A stretch of DNA of 64,000 bases from Heterotrichella gracilis. Its lineage: Eukaryota; Sar; Xanthophyceae; Tribonematales; Xanthonemataceae. The stretch lies in the NCBI GenBank assembly GCA_032358255.1, contig JAULBX010010325.1:6863-70862 (forward strand), read 5' to 3'. Position 1 is the stretch's first letter. Every line of letters starts with the position of its first letter. Positions 49,858 through 61,420 of this stretch are shown here, in pieces. The notes under the pieces were generated by a model. The model ran no database searches and had not been told where the DNA came from. It saw nothing but the letters and a program-made list of their open reading frames with translations. Made by a program: the position numbers and the translations under genes.

Positions 49858-52447
49858 ATGTTCGCATTGCAGCTCGTGCCTCCCTCCAGCCCACTGCGCC
49901 GCGCAGCCCTTGGCAAAGCCATTTCACCAGCCAGCAGCGGTGGCAGGTGGCAGGTGGCGGGTGGCAGGTGGCAACCCACCTGCGCAGCTCCTGACCCTGC
50001 CGGTGCCGGTGCCGCTCACTCTGGATACTCTGGACCTGTGAGGCATGCTGGCGACATGACACAGGTGCGGCCTGGTATGAGTGGTCCTCTCGCCCCAAAT
50101 TCCGTTTAGCTGCTAAATTAGCAGATTTAATGATGCAGATTGGAGCTACGAATGTAAATGTTCATGATAGTAAAACAAAAATAAAACAGCCTGGTCGATG
50201 TCGGGTCGTGGCCCCGGTTCAACCCCAACCTCCAGCCCTATACCAAAGTCTCTTCTCCTGCCTATAAATCCAAAAACAATGACGCTCTGACCAAAAGCTT
50301 AAACACTGGGACTGTTTTTGCATGCAGACAAAGGCTGAGCAACCAGCTGGGAGACCAGCTCCAAGAACTGTGCTGGAGGTGATTGCTTATGAAATGCAGT
50401 ACTCAGAGACTGAGCTGGCAGTCACGACAGGTCACATCCGCGCGGCAACCAAAGCTCGTGCCAAGGCGTTGGCTGACGGTCACAAAAAGCTGGAGAATTT
50501 CTGGCAGGCACAAGTGGAGTACCGTGAAGCAGAGAGGAAGGATTTGCTGGAAAATGTCGATGCGCTGCGGGCAGGTACTGACTGCTTTGGGTAGCTTGTT
50601 TACTTTGTTGCTCGGGTGATGGTGAACTGGGGCTGCTAGAGGCTGCAGAGTCATCGGTATCCTGCAACGGGCATGTACGCTGCAGGGATTGGGTCGGGGA
50701 CCGGGGATTTGACATGTATCGGACTTGAAGCAATTGGGACAGAATCGAGGATAGGCCTCAGAATTAGATGGGGCAAACATGCGACTGATTTCTTTACTGT
50801 GTACATTGCAGTGGCATCTCTGGAAAGTGGCACTCGTTTCTTTGCTGTGTACATTGCAGCGGCATCTTTGGAAAGTGGTACCCATCTGGTGGCGTACCCG
50901 GCTGACCAGGCACTCGCTACCGTCAAACGTTTGGCAAATTCCAACAGAAATCCCCGATGAAGACACAATTCCGAGGCATATTCTCAGGGTCCCGACTGGT
51001 CATAATAATATTCTCACATGGAAGACCCGCATGAATGTTTGCTGTGTACATTGCAGTGGCATCCCTGGAAAGGGGAACCCATCTGGAGGAGGACCCGGCT
51101 GACCAGGCCCTCACTGCTGTCAAATACAACTCCAAGCTCATTAACGACACTTGGGTTGTATTCCACCGGTGCTGGCCCTGTGGTGGATCTGGGGTATGCG
51201 CTGTACTTCCACCTGGGGCCGTATATCAGGGCTGGCAGCTATGCCCCGGGCCTCGGCCCCACCCTCCAGGTGCGCTGGGGCTAGGGTTTAGGCTTTAGGG
51301 TTTCTGCAGGGTTTCAGACACTCTTTACAGCGTTTGGATACCCTCAACCTTGGAATGTTAGGTGGGGGGATATTGCGGCGAGGCAGATTTTGGTGAGTTT
51401 GGGGTATGCGCTGTACTTCCACCTGAGGCCATCCATCAGGGCTGGCAGCTATGCCCCGGGCCTCGGCCCCACCCTCCAGGTGCGCTGTGGCTAGCTGTGG
51501 TGTCTGCAGGGTTTTTGCTGGGTTTTTTGCTAGGGTTTTTGCAGGGCCACACCTTACACCCTCAAGGTGAGCTGGGACTGGCTGTGGTTTTTGTGGGGTT
51601 TTTGGTAGGGTTTATGCTAGGTGTTTTGCAGGGCCTTGGCCCGACCGTCGTCCACGAGGCTCAAGGTGAGCTGTGGCTAGCTGTGATTTCTGGAGGGTTT
51701 CATACACTCTTTTACAGTGTCTAGTGACCCTCAATTTTAAATGTTAGATGCAGTGGGAGGATGTTGAGGCGAGGCAGACTCGATCAGAAAATATCAAATT
51801 ACCGGGTGTTGGAGTAAAAAACAAGATATGTGCGCTGCAGAGGATGCGGGCTCAGGCAGTCGCCATTGGCGCCTCAGTGTGTTTCAGGCAGGACTGGTGG
51901 GAGGTTGACCCCATGGGTGCCATTTCTCTCTGTTTCAACTAGCGCTCAAATTTGTAGTTTTATTACTTTTTAGTAAAATGTTCACAGTGATTAAAAACAA
52001 AACAAATTACCCGGTGGAATTAATTTTAATATATGTGCTCTGCAGAGGATGGGGGCTCAGGCAGTCGCCATCGGCGCCTCACTGTCTCCCGAGCAGGACT
52101 GGTGGGAGGTGGAACCTTGGACACAGTCCATCCTGTGCCACCCATGGTGCGCCGGCTCATGGGCAGCCGAAGACTTCCTGGCGATGGCAGAGGAGGGCAA
52201 GCCAGCAGAGTTCCTTGTGGCGCAGCTGCACATCTGCTTCTGGTGGACACAAAGCGGCACAGGGAGGGCCTATGCCCATCTTCCCATCCTCAGATTCTAC
52301 CCCTTTGCCCCCCTCATTGCTACTTCTGCGTTGGTGCGGCACATTTATGCGGAGCTGCTCGTCGTGGATGAACCTTTCATCCCCGAGCCAGGACGCGTGA
52401 TATACAAGAAGGTCGACAGGAGCTCCCAAAGCGTACCACAAGCCTAA
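49858..52447 (+). CDS. Unrecognised gene, possible organelle-targeted protein; probable one-base frameshift
   Basis: Exons suggested: 49858-50064, 50328-50574, 51057-51269, 52046-52447. Junctions 1-2 and 2-3 agree in phase, but exon 3 has one base too many to reach exon 4 in frame. Its first half reads VASLERGTHLEEDPADQALTA on to INDTW and its second half reads LGYALYFHLGPYIRAGSYAP in another frame. The shift occurs near the G run at 51153-51155. The N-terminus (MFALQLVPPSSPLRRAALGK) resembles a mitochondrial or plastid presequence. Exon 2 is helical and charged (VEYREAERKDLLENVDALRA). Exon 4 is rich in Trp and aromatic residues (SPEQDWWEVEPW, LRFYPFAPLIA). I recognise no family. Exon copies precede exons 3 and 4 and follow exon 3, so an assembly error in a repeat is a fair explanation. 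Confidence 0.5.
50806..50935 (+). repeat. Two truncated upstream copies of exon 51057-51269
   Basis: Copies begin at about 50812 and 50860 after cattgcag (tggcatctctggaaagtggcac; cggcatctttggaaagtggtac). The second extends through ggctgaccaggcactcgct. Each carries upstream intron sequence (tttgctgtgtacattgcag). Confidence 0.85.
51400..51482 (+). repeat. Downstream copy of the 3' end of exon 51057-51269
   Basis: Repeats ggggtatgcgctgtacttccacctg... accctccaggtgcgctg, including the donor, with only a few substitutions. A copy of the following exon's start also occurs at 51840-51915 (aggatgcgggctcaggcagtcgcc). Confidence 0.9.
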
Positions 52448-52619
52448 GCGCTGGCATCAAGGGGGCTGCAGGGAAATTGAGCAGGGTGCAGGCAAAGGTC
52501 CAGACCCAGCACGCCACCCGAAACCTCAGATGCGATTCAAATAATTGAAAGGCCATGGTGTAAGCCAACAGCAAGGGCAGCAGCGACAAGGGTGCTGTTT
52601 GTGGCGGCGGTGGCTAGGG

Positions 52620-53620
52620 TACTGTGGGTGGCGGCACTGGCGACACTGGCAAGGGTACAGTCAGTGGCGGCAACCACAACTGCAGCATGGGGGTGTCAGC
52701 TGGCCAGCTCTCGCACGCATTTTGCCACAGCGGTGCGCCTGGCGGTGTGCAAGGCTTCCATGCAGGCATGTGGATGGAGCCAGGAGGTTCAGGCTGGAAG
52801 ATTGTGTTACAGATTGAGGCATGTCAGTGCACAGGCCTGGGCCGCACGTGGGAGGTGCGCCATGACACCCTGTAAGAACCCTAATGCACATCTCACGCCT
52901 TGTAGGTAAATGGCCCCATCATGGCCCCCATCGGAACCCTGAATAAAACCCTAATGAACGGAGATGCCCTAACAGAAACCCTACAAGCATGTGCGCGCAA
53001 TCATGGTGACGTTCCCTGCCCATGCACATCAACCCCAGCAAACCTTGCACCCATCGTGCAATCAGAAAATTTTAAACCTACATCTAAACCCTCGACCTTG
53101 GAAGACTATACCCTATCCTACCCACAGGTGCAGCACCTTGGCACGACGGACCCCGGACCCCCATTGGCGATGCCCCCCTCATCCAAGCCTCACTCCCTGA
53201 TCCCAATGCACAAACCAGAAGCACTTTTGCTGCCGCCCTCCACACTCGTCCAAAACCCACACTGTGGGTCCCCTTTGCCCACTCCCACTTCTCCCACCCC
53301 CCACCCCACACATCCCCAGTACGACCCTTTGCCGCCCTCCCCTGCAACTTACCTAGGGTCCAAAACCCTAAACCCCTTCCCATCCTTTGCCGCCCTCCAC
53401 ACTACCCACCCACACCCACCCCACACCCCGCAGGCCCCTTTGCAGCGATGCCCTGGGCAACTGCGGGATCGGCTGCGAGGTGAGATGTTGATGCGCTGAC
53501 AGCAGCTATCTATGGGAAAAGCACCAGGTCAACACGCGTAACATGCGGGGGAGGCTGGACTGGGTATACCGCTCCTGCCACCCCACTGCACCTGTAGTGG
53601 TGTGCAATGGTGCACAAGGT
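52620..53620 (+). pseudogene. Decayed partial copy of the PAN/Apple-domain gene
   Basis: Fragments resemble the gene at 44733-47749 in the same order and strand. Bases 52830-52862 match the copied exon end cacaggc-tggg-cg-c-tgggaggtgc. Bases 53433-53470 match the last exon's start (caggcccctttgc-gc). Bases 53535-53615 match its later part (aacatgcgggggaggctggactgggta, then caccccactgc). Frames are broken and no full set of exons exists. The regions between are C-rich with AAACCCTA units. It could alternatively be a distant end of the same duplication process that makes the intronic fragments. Confidence 0.6.
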
Positions 53621-54364
53621 GCGTCTCCGCAGGGGATAAAATTAAACTTTTACATATTCTAACACTGGGGCGTGGAACCCGCGTTTGGCATATATTTGTA
53701 TGCAAGTGTGGCTAGACATTCAGAACTGTAGTACACACATGCCACCAAAAATCCAATCGCAGTCCCAATGCGGACGCGGCGACTCAACGTGTACCTCTTT
53801 TTCAAATACTATATATGCCATGTGCCTTGCAAGTACTACTCATGAGTGGACTCGGGAGTGGACGTAGGGACCTACGTGTGCTATCAAATCATCTGGCAAC
53901 TTTGCCAGCTTATCTGTAGACTAAAGTTGTACGAACAAACGTGCACTCATTGGCAGCTCGAGGGACTGCGTGGCATAGTACTGTCATTCTGCCTCTTGAT
54001 AGTGTAACCATGCAGCTGATGTAATGTTATGATGATTGAACAGTGTCAGATGCAGCTAGCTTCAAAAAGTCTCCGAAAGACTATTGTCTTGGCTTCACTT
54101 AGTCTAGCCCTTATGAGCGCAACCTTCAAGTTAATGTACTAGTACACTTGACGGGCCGCCCCGTGGGGGCATAGATGTAATTACTGCTCAGCAACCACCT
54201 ATATGCTCAGCGCGTCTTGAGCCAATTCATACGGCAAAAGTCTAAAGAAATCTAAAAACCAGCGATCAGAGGAAACCACTATATTTGCAACCGCAACATT
54301 GGCAGTGCGCGTAGTGCGCAGAGCAGCTATAGAGTCCTTGCATGTGGTGCCAAGCACTAGTGTT

Positions 54365-54685
54365 TCAAACTGTGACCAAGCTAGCGCCAAGGCACTGTGC
54401 TTCTTCATTTCCCATAGTGCTCCTGTACATACTCATTCGGGTGTTGCCCCCATGACCCGTAGCTGCTGTTGTTGGGGTTGTGGCTGTCACTCCAGCCATT
54501 GTGAACATCCTTGACATCATCGGGGTGGAGTCATAGCCGCGCTGCCCCCAATAGCAGTCGTTGTTGGAGTTGTGGCTGTTGGAGTAGTTGCAGTCACGGG
54601 TATCCTCAATGTAATCGTCGTCATATTCCTCCTCCTCCTCGTCATACTCATCCTCGTAGTCACTTGAGCTGTTGCTGTTGCCCAT
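54365..54685 (-). CDS. Possible small acidic low-complexity protein (doubtful)
   Basis: A 106-codon open frame begins MGNSNSSSDYEDEYDE, followed by Glu/Asp/Tyr-rich and Asn/Ser-rich stretches, then Thr/Gly/Met-rich sequence. The MGxxxS start would suit N-myristoylation. The nucleotide sequence is a run of TCC/TCG/TCA-like trinucleotides, so the frame may be an accident of a microsatellite. No homologue is recognised and no splice support is seen. Confidence 0.25.
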   Translation of the reverse strand: MGNSNSSSDYEDEYDEEEEEYDDDYIEDTRDCNYSNSHNSNNDCYWGQRGYDSTPMMSRMFTMAGVTATTPTTAATGHGGNTRMSMYRSTMGNEEAQCLGASLVTV

Positions 54686-55879
54686 GGTTGTGGGTTTGTG
54701 GGGTCTGGCGCGCGAAAGGTAGGGTGTATAGGATGTACCTGCAGAGCCATGCCATTGGTGTTCATGAAAAGTATGGCGTTGATCAGCTGAGCGAGGTGAT
54801 ACTACTGATGTAACTGATGGCTAGGCTAACGCTCTCCCGTATGCCAAGACGATGCTTCTATTTTTTTGACTGTATGCGTTAGCCTATTGATCATGCCGAG
54901 AGAACACACAGGACCTGCAGGAGCATGGTCAAACAGCAGTCTTCTATGTGGGTGTGTCCAGCATTTATCACAGTAGCATGCATACAATGCATAGGTAAAG
55001 CACGCTGGCACGGTGGTGACCGCCGCGGTACTCAGATGGGTATCCTATGCATATAACCATATGTTTGGCCATATGTTGGCCAACCCGAATTGGAGCCACA
55101 ACTGTTTCATCAGGCTATAGCTAAGAGACAATACCTTGGTCAATTGTGCTGTCACAAAAACCCGAGATGAGCTTCTGGAATCCTTTTGCCGATATTATCC
55201 GATGCTGGCAGCAAGCTTCAGTGCCAGTAGTTGTATCTTGTTTCAAAGTGCCCTTTTGAAACTTTCGACGTCTGCACAGCTTCGGAGCACAAGCTCACCC
55301 CTGCCTGCTGGATCCCCCCACGGCCAACCGCACCCAACCACGAAACTCAGACAACGTTGTTAACAAAGGACCGATATCACCCCTGATGCAAAGTAAATGA
55401 AGCTATCTCTCACAATCAAAATGGGTTGCAGCAGAACAAACGTACACAGTCCTGCCGGTGTTGACACTTGACCACTTATGCATGCATGCATTCTCGCATG
55501 TTGACGTCTCACCGTTGACCGTGTATACACGGGCTCAGACCCAAGGGGACCTGTACGAGGTCTAGCTTCTAAATCACTTCCTCAAAGTACCTTAATTCGA
55601 CAAGGCGCTCTGTGATCTCGAAAGCCCTGATAGCAAGCCCAAAACGTCGCTCAAAACCGTTTGAGCGACTGCACAGTTTGCATGCAACAGCCTGTTTCAC
55701 ATGCCTCATGACATGCCCTTAGATGAACACATCAAGCGAGTGAACGTTGTCCGCAAGGTCGATGTCGCTGGGTAACACCATCTTCATACAGCACTTGTTG
55801 TCCTGTAAGTGTAAAGGTATTTTAAACCTGCCCAATAGGTTCAACTGGTTCATTTGAACGCAGTTATAACACTAGTGCA

Positions 55880-58800
55880 ATGGCTAGCTCTGCTCCTGGT
55901 ACTCCTGGCCTTGACGTCAACCGCCCAGGCTCCGACTTCCTGCCTGGTGAGAGACTGAACGTCCGTTTCATGAGCGATGAAGACAAGAAGATAGCTCAGG
56001 CAGTTGCAAGGAGCAGCCTGGACTCACGATCGTGCAGAGGCAGGTCAAGCAGGGTGGCGGTGCCTGCAAGAGCGGGGCTGGTGGTGTGTGACATGACCTC
56101 CTTCAGCCGTGGTAAGCCAGCTTAAACCCTTCCACCCTTCGATTAAGGTCCAGCTGAGCTTCTCCATGAGAAGTGCACAATGCGCTAAAAGCCATTACTG
56201 CGCCTGCAAGAGCGGGGCTGGTGGTGGGTGTCGATGGGTGATATGACCTCGTTCAGCCTATTCAGCAGTGGTAAGACAGCTGGATAGAACCCATCCATTA
56301 CTAATAGATCCAAAGCAAAGCAAGCACAGGTAGCACAGGAATTGAACATGCCTCCATGTGCTTGACCACCTTGCAAATTCTAGCTAGCCAACGTTGCAAT
56401 GGCAAGAAAGGGAAACCCTAGGGCTAGGGTAGAGCAAATGCAAGCACCTAAACCATCCCACAGGGGCCCCGTTTGGGCCATAATTTACTTATTCAAGCCA
56501 TGTTGCTGTGCAGGTGTGCCTGGTGGCGGCGGTGTGGGCTGCTCCCTTGCCCTTTACACACACATCACCGTGCGCGTCCTCCCATCGGGCGGCCCCGATG
56601 ACGTCATCCACTCCCCTCGCCCCCTTGTCATCCGCCACATGCTGGGTGCTCTGCGCACCCTGCTGCAATTGGACCAGGCTGCACTGAGGTTTGAGGTGAA
56701 CACCTACCCAGGTGAGTCCAGTTGTCCCTGGGACAGTCCCAGGGCATGGCTGTAACGTTACAACGGGGTACAATCGCAGCATCTTTAGGGTTTATGGTTT
56801 TGCACATATGGTTTATTAAACCAAAAAAACATATGTGCTCGTTTTCGTCCAGGATTTGACTAATTTGACGGCCACTGCGGTCTGAGCTCCACCAGCTCCG
56901 CCGCCCTGGGGATGCTGGTGGGGGCCGACGCATGCCTGGGATTTCTAATAATGGCGAATCAAGGCTGCTGGCATTATCTCTGTGAACCTTTGAACTTCAG
57001 TGGTGGTCACTTGTTGCTTACCAATTCTTTCTTTGCATGTCCAGGGTTTGACAGCCACTGCGGGCTGGGCTCCACCAGCTCCACCGCCCTGGGGATGCTG
57101 GTGGGGGCCAACGCATGCCTGGGATCCCCACTCACGCTGGAGCACATCAGGCTGCTGGCAGGGTGGAACTTTGTGGAGGAGAGCTCCGACCACCCAGACT
57201 CAAAGATCCAGTGCGCAACCTCTTTTTTTTATAATCATTATTAGCAACCCTTTACTATGTGCGCCGCTGTATGTGCCTGCATGTTTCCTTGTTGACTAGG
57301 GTTTAGGGTCCAGGATCATGATAGGGGACCTGGGAATATTAAAGGGATGGTGTGATTCTAGATTCTATGTCCTATCAAGAAAGAGCTCTTTGGCGCAATG
57401 TCTATTCTATGCAAAAATCACGCTCCAACTCACAAAATTCTGGGGCACTGCATTTGAACTGTGCGTCCCGTTTATTCAGGTTTGGGTGGGAAACCGGCAT
57501 GACTGGCATGGGAGCTACGGGCGGTGGACTGTTCCTGCTGTCAAAGGATCTCCACATGGTGCAGCGCTGCCCGGAGTTTGCCAGGGGGAAGTCAGTGCTG
57601 GTGGTCAAACCAGATGGCAAAAAGCAGGCGGTCCACAGGCAAGTATGCAGATAAAATATTTTGAAAGGTCAAAACGTGCTGTTGGGGCAATGAAAAGGGG
57701 GAGAAGCTGGCATTTTACAGGCAAGGGGCGGGACAGGACGCTGAGGACACATGCAGGCACATGTACAGGGATGCAGGCACATGCGGGGGGAAGCTGGCCT
57801 AGGCATGCATGCATGCACCTGCGCACCAACTTGCACAATGAGCCTTATCATGCACATCTGTGCGCATACTGACCTGCTGCTGCTCAGGGAAAGGAGTGCA
57901 GTAGAAGCAATCCATTATTTTGGCATCATTTCCTCCAAATAACATTAAACAAACAAAAATCTTTATGAAACCCTTTAAACTCTGGAAAACTCCAAATACA
58001 TAAAAATACAGATCTTCCAGATGGCCCCTGAAAGACAAATGATAAATAATTAGATCAAGAGCTACAAACAAACAAATGGACAGTTGCTGATGTACTTACC
58101 TCCTTGCTCAGGGACGAGGACAGCGTGCTCACTATGGGCGCTGCCAGTGACCAGCGGGTGGCACACAGCAAGGCACACGCCATTCTCATGGACATTGCAC
58201 CCGCCGCAGCAAGGGGGGATGTGGCCGAGGTAGGCAAATATGCATGCTTACAATGCGTATCCCTTGCAAGGGGGTACTAGTAAAACAATTACGTGGCCGT
58301 GGTAGTTCCACGGTGCATAGCATACACCTGCATCGGGCTAAAGCGCCATAGTCCAATCACGGCAAATGGGAATGCCATTTGGGCGGCCCAAGGCAAGGCT
58401 TCGTACTGGACATTAGGGATAAATTGATTCGATCTGATTCAGATAATATCATAATGGTATAATTTTCAGATGGTTCTTTCTGATCTGATCTGATGTATTC
58501 TGATCTATAGTAATCTGACCTGTCAAATGTGCAGGTTGGGAAGCACGTGTGGGCGCTGCAGACCAGCGGGTCCAAGCTGGATGAGATCAGGGCATTTCCA
58601 GGGCTGATGGAGTTCATGCAGGTGAGGGGGGTAGGTTTTTGTGTCCTAAAGTTTAGGGTTCAAGCAGAATGAGATCAGGGCATTTCCAGGCCTCATGGAG
58701 TTCATGCAGGCGAGGGTGATCAACTGTGAACCCTAAAAGTAGAACCCTATAGGGTTTAAGGACGAGTTACGCAAGCGTGGCAACGCTGAGAGCGTAACTT

Positions 58801-61137
58801 GTCTTGGGTGGGGATTGCCTGAGACCTACGCCTGGATGGGGTGCTCCCATCTGGGCCTTCTGGCTCGCATGTGGGCCATTTGACTTCACCTTGCGCTTTC
58901 GCTACCTTAATTTTGTATGCACCGGACTCAATGTTGCGCGTTTCCTTTCTTCCTTCTAAATGCATCTGTGGTCCCACTCCAATGTTGCAGGAGGCGCATG
59001 ACACCCTGCATCCCGACCTCCTCGCCATGTCCTCTGTTGGACCATCCACACTGGTCATCACCTCCCCCGACCTTGCACCCGCCCTCCAGCGCCTGGCGCA
59101 CACCCACCGCTGCCAGGTGGCGTGTTCCACTGCGCTGGACCACATTGGCGTGAGGGAGCTGGCACCCAGGTAGGGGCCACTACAGGAAGATACCTGTGGT
59201 ACCATGTTTTAAATGTACTTCAAGTCCTGTCATATCCTCATAGTATGTATCATAGTATATCCCGCAACAGGACCAGCCGCTTGGCTGCGTCACGAGAGTC
59301 TCACGTTGCTACTTCCACTGCCAACCAATTTCCCTCGCCCTTGAAACGAGGCATGCAGATTTATAACGTTAAAATATACTGATAACCTGATCTGTTTATT
59401 AGAAAAACGCTCATTGACAGTGTTTGGTGGCTTGCAGGCTGGTGCTGGTGCTTGGGCCGCCTGGTGGGGGCAAGAGCGCAGTGTGCGAGGCATTGGAGGG
59501 GGCAGGTGGAGAGCAGGTGAAGTGGGTAAGTACTTGCTTGTGCTTGGAATGCATTCCATGGGCATTTATAATACCCATGGACATTTATACTACTGATGTA
59601 CTTGGTAGCTGCGCCAACTCGTCATATATAAGCACAGCCAGGCCTGGAACCACATGTGAAGCTGCAAACATGTGGCTGTTTTCAAATTGCGGTGTCTGAT
59701 CAGCCCGGTCGCGCTGTGTGAGCTCCCTGTTCCGCCGCAGGTGTGCGTTAGTGAATCAGGTAATTAGTAATCAGCGACATCACCATGGGCAGTATGGAAT
59801 CAAACGTTTTTCTTAGGATTTTCAACTTCAATTCTGCCCTGCAGGGTATGTGTGAGCGCTCTTCAAGAGAACTTGTACCACGATGTACGACGATGTACTA
59901 AAACCCTCCTGGCACCCTGGTGACTTATGGTTATTCAATTTGTAACGGTACCGATTTGGAAGTTACTTCAATCTGCCCCGCAGGTGCGCGTGAGCGCCCT
60001 CATCAAGGACTTCACCGCCACCCACCCCGACTCCCATGAGGCAACAGCCCTGCGCCAAATCCAGGAGTCAGGGGAGGTGGCCGACTACCGCCACACCACC
60101 ACGCACCTGCTCATGGACCACATCCACAGCCTGCAGGTAGGGACATGTGGAAATGCTATTTTTATTTGGGTGTTGATACGAAAGTTAAGTTTCCTTAGTT
60201 TCCTCCGGCAGCGACAGGGATGTGCAGTCATGTGTACACAGCACCTTTCTGAATATCAAACTCATAATGTGCATGCAGTCATTCTTCTACATTCCTGGTT
60301 GGTTTAAAAATTTGTAACAGACACACACACAAAAAAAAATGACTATATTCATCATCTCCCACCCCTCTGCATGCAGTGCGCCGCTGCCGCCACAGCCAGC
60401 CGCCAGTGTGGGCTGGCCCCTGCACCACTGGTGCTGCTTCTGGATGGTTTCCCGCGCACAGTGGATCAGGCAATAGCCTTTGAGCAGCTGAGTGGGCTGT
60501 ATGCGGGGGGCGCTGCGGGTGCTGACAGCGGTGGGTGTGCGCATGTGCATGCCATGCCAGTGACTGGCATGCAGGTCATCATGATACGAGGAGCATAGCC
60601 AGGCATAGCGGACTGCTCTCCCCTGGTTTGTGGTTGTGGTTGTGGTTGTGGTTAGGTTGTGATTGTGGTTGTGGTTGTGTAGGTTGTGGTTGTGTAGGTT
60701 GTGGTTGTGTAGGTTGTGGTTGTGGTACTGTTCAACTAGGGGTGCAGATGTTACGGGCATGTATGCACTGCCTCCTCATTGCTCAACTTTGCTGAGTCCT
60801 CCACACCTGTTTTTGGGCCCTAGGCCAGGCTGCGTTTGCTAATTCATATATAATTTTAATTACTTTACTTCAATGTTACTTTTCTGCGCCAGGCCCTAGG
60901 GTTACGGTGCTGGCGGTGCGCTGCAGCAGCGTGGTTGCGCAGCGCCGCATGGAGGAGCGGGCAGCAGGCGAGATCCCTGGCCCTGATGCCGGCACCCGCT
61001 TGGCCAAGGATGAGTCGATGGCCGTGGTGGAGTATGCCAGGCGCCAGCAGGGGAGGTATGCTGTGGTGGAGGTGGATGGGGAGGAGGCGAGGGAGCAGGT
61101 GGTGGTGGGTGCCAAGCGCACCCTGGGGCTGCTTTGA
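55880..61137 (+). CDS. Fusion of a GHMP-superfamily domain (beta-RFAP synthase-like) and a UMP/CMP-kinase-like domain
   Basis: Eleven exons join in frame to 592 residues: 55880-56111, 56514-56711, 57045-57210, 57480-57638, 58112-58229, 58535-58621, 58991-59169, 59438-59525, 59984-60136, 60377-60530, 60893-61137. Residues about 45-378 have a GHMP layout: RVAVPARAGLVVCD, GGGGVGCSLALYTHITVRV, then GLGSTSSTALGMLVGANACLG (motif 2, about 150), GMGATGGGLFLLSK and a C-terminal helical part. This most resembles beta-ribofuranosylaminobenzene phosphate synthase, but the substrate is not predictable. From residue 380 a nucleoside monophosphate kinase follows: LVLVLGPPGGGKS P-loop, VSALIKDF...HPDS, LLLDGFPRTVDQA signature, and a short-LID C-terminus (VVEYARRQQGRYAVVEVDG). 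The junction falls at an intron: ...LAPR ends with a split codon completed by 59438, and the kinase exon has no upstream Met. The intron at 57639 uses GC-AG. Confidence 0.82.
56200..56275 (+). repeat. Downstream copy of the 3' end of GHMP-fusion exon 1
   Basis: Repeats gcctgcaagagcggggctggtggtg... tatgacctc-ttcagcc... gtggtaaga including the donor, 90-170 bases beyond the true exon; an 11-base insertion breaks the frame. Confidence 0.88.
56870..56942 (+). repeat. Truncated upstream copy of GHMP motif exon 57045-57210
   Basis: Repeats gacggccactgcggtctgagctccaccagctcc... gggggccgacgcatgcctggga, about 93% like the true exon, then breaks off. It encodes the same GHMP glycine-rich motif. GTTTAGGG-like sequence (tttagggtttatggttttg) lies 60 bases upstream. 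Confidence 0.9.
58662..58715 (+). repeat. Downstream copy of the 3' end of exon 58535-58621
   Basis: Repeats agc-gaatgagatcagggcatttccagg-ct-atggagttcatgcagg after TTTAGGGTTCA; ACCCTAAAAG follows. The gtgagg donor of the original is gcgagg here. Confidence 0.9.
60626..60732 (+). repeat. Minisatellite of GTGGTTGTGGTTGTGTAG-type units
   Basis: A tract of GGTTGT units with an 18-base higher period (gttgtgtaggttgtggtt) in its second half. It lies in the last intron of the kinase fusion gene. Confidence 0.92.
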
Positions 61138-61420
61138 GGCGGCGGCGGTGGTGTGGTAGGTGGTGGTGGTGTGGTGGTGGGTGCGGAGTGTGGTCACCAG
61201 CTGCTAATATGGTGGGGGGTGGGGGGTGACGACGGTGGTGGCGGCGGCGGTGGTGGTGTGGTGGTGGTGTTGTGTGGATGCGCAGGGCAGCCTCAGTGTG
61301 CCAGTTGCGGTGGCGGTGGCGGTTTGGTGGTGGGTGATCAGCGCGGCCTCAAGGGGTGCAGCTGCTTTAGGTGGTAGGTGGCGGTGGTGCGTGTGGTGGT
61401 GTGGGGGTGGGTGCTAACGT
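61138..61420 (+). repeat. GGTGGC/GGTGGT-rich low-complexity tract after the kinase fusion gene
   Basis: Dense GGT, GGC and GTG units follow the stop codon at once; long open frames here (Val/Gly/Trp-rich) are a result of composition. Beyond it, 61420-62669 holds no gene I can support. Confidence 0.85.

Noticed and set aside
60626-60732. GGTTGT tract as a variant telomere repeat
   Set aside because: Its unit differs from the TTTAGGG type found elsewhere and it forms a local 18-base minisatellite.
61153-61420. Val/Gly/Trp-rich open frames after the kinase fusion gene
   Set aside because: Caused by GGT/GGC repeats; no coding pattern.
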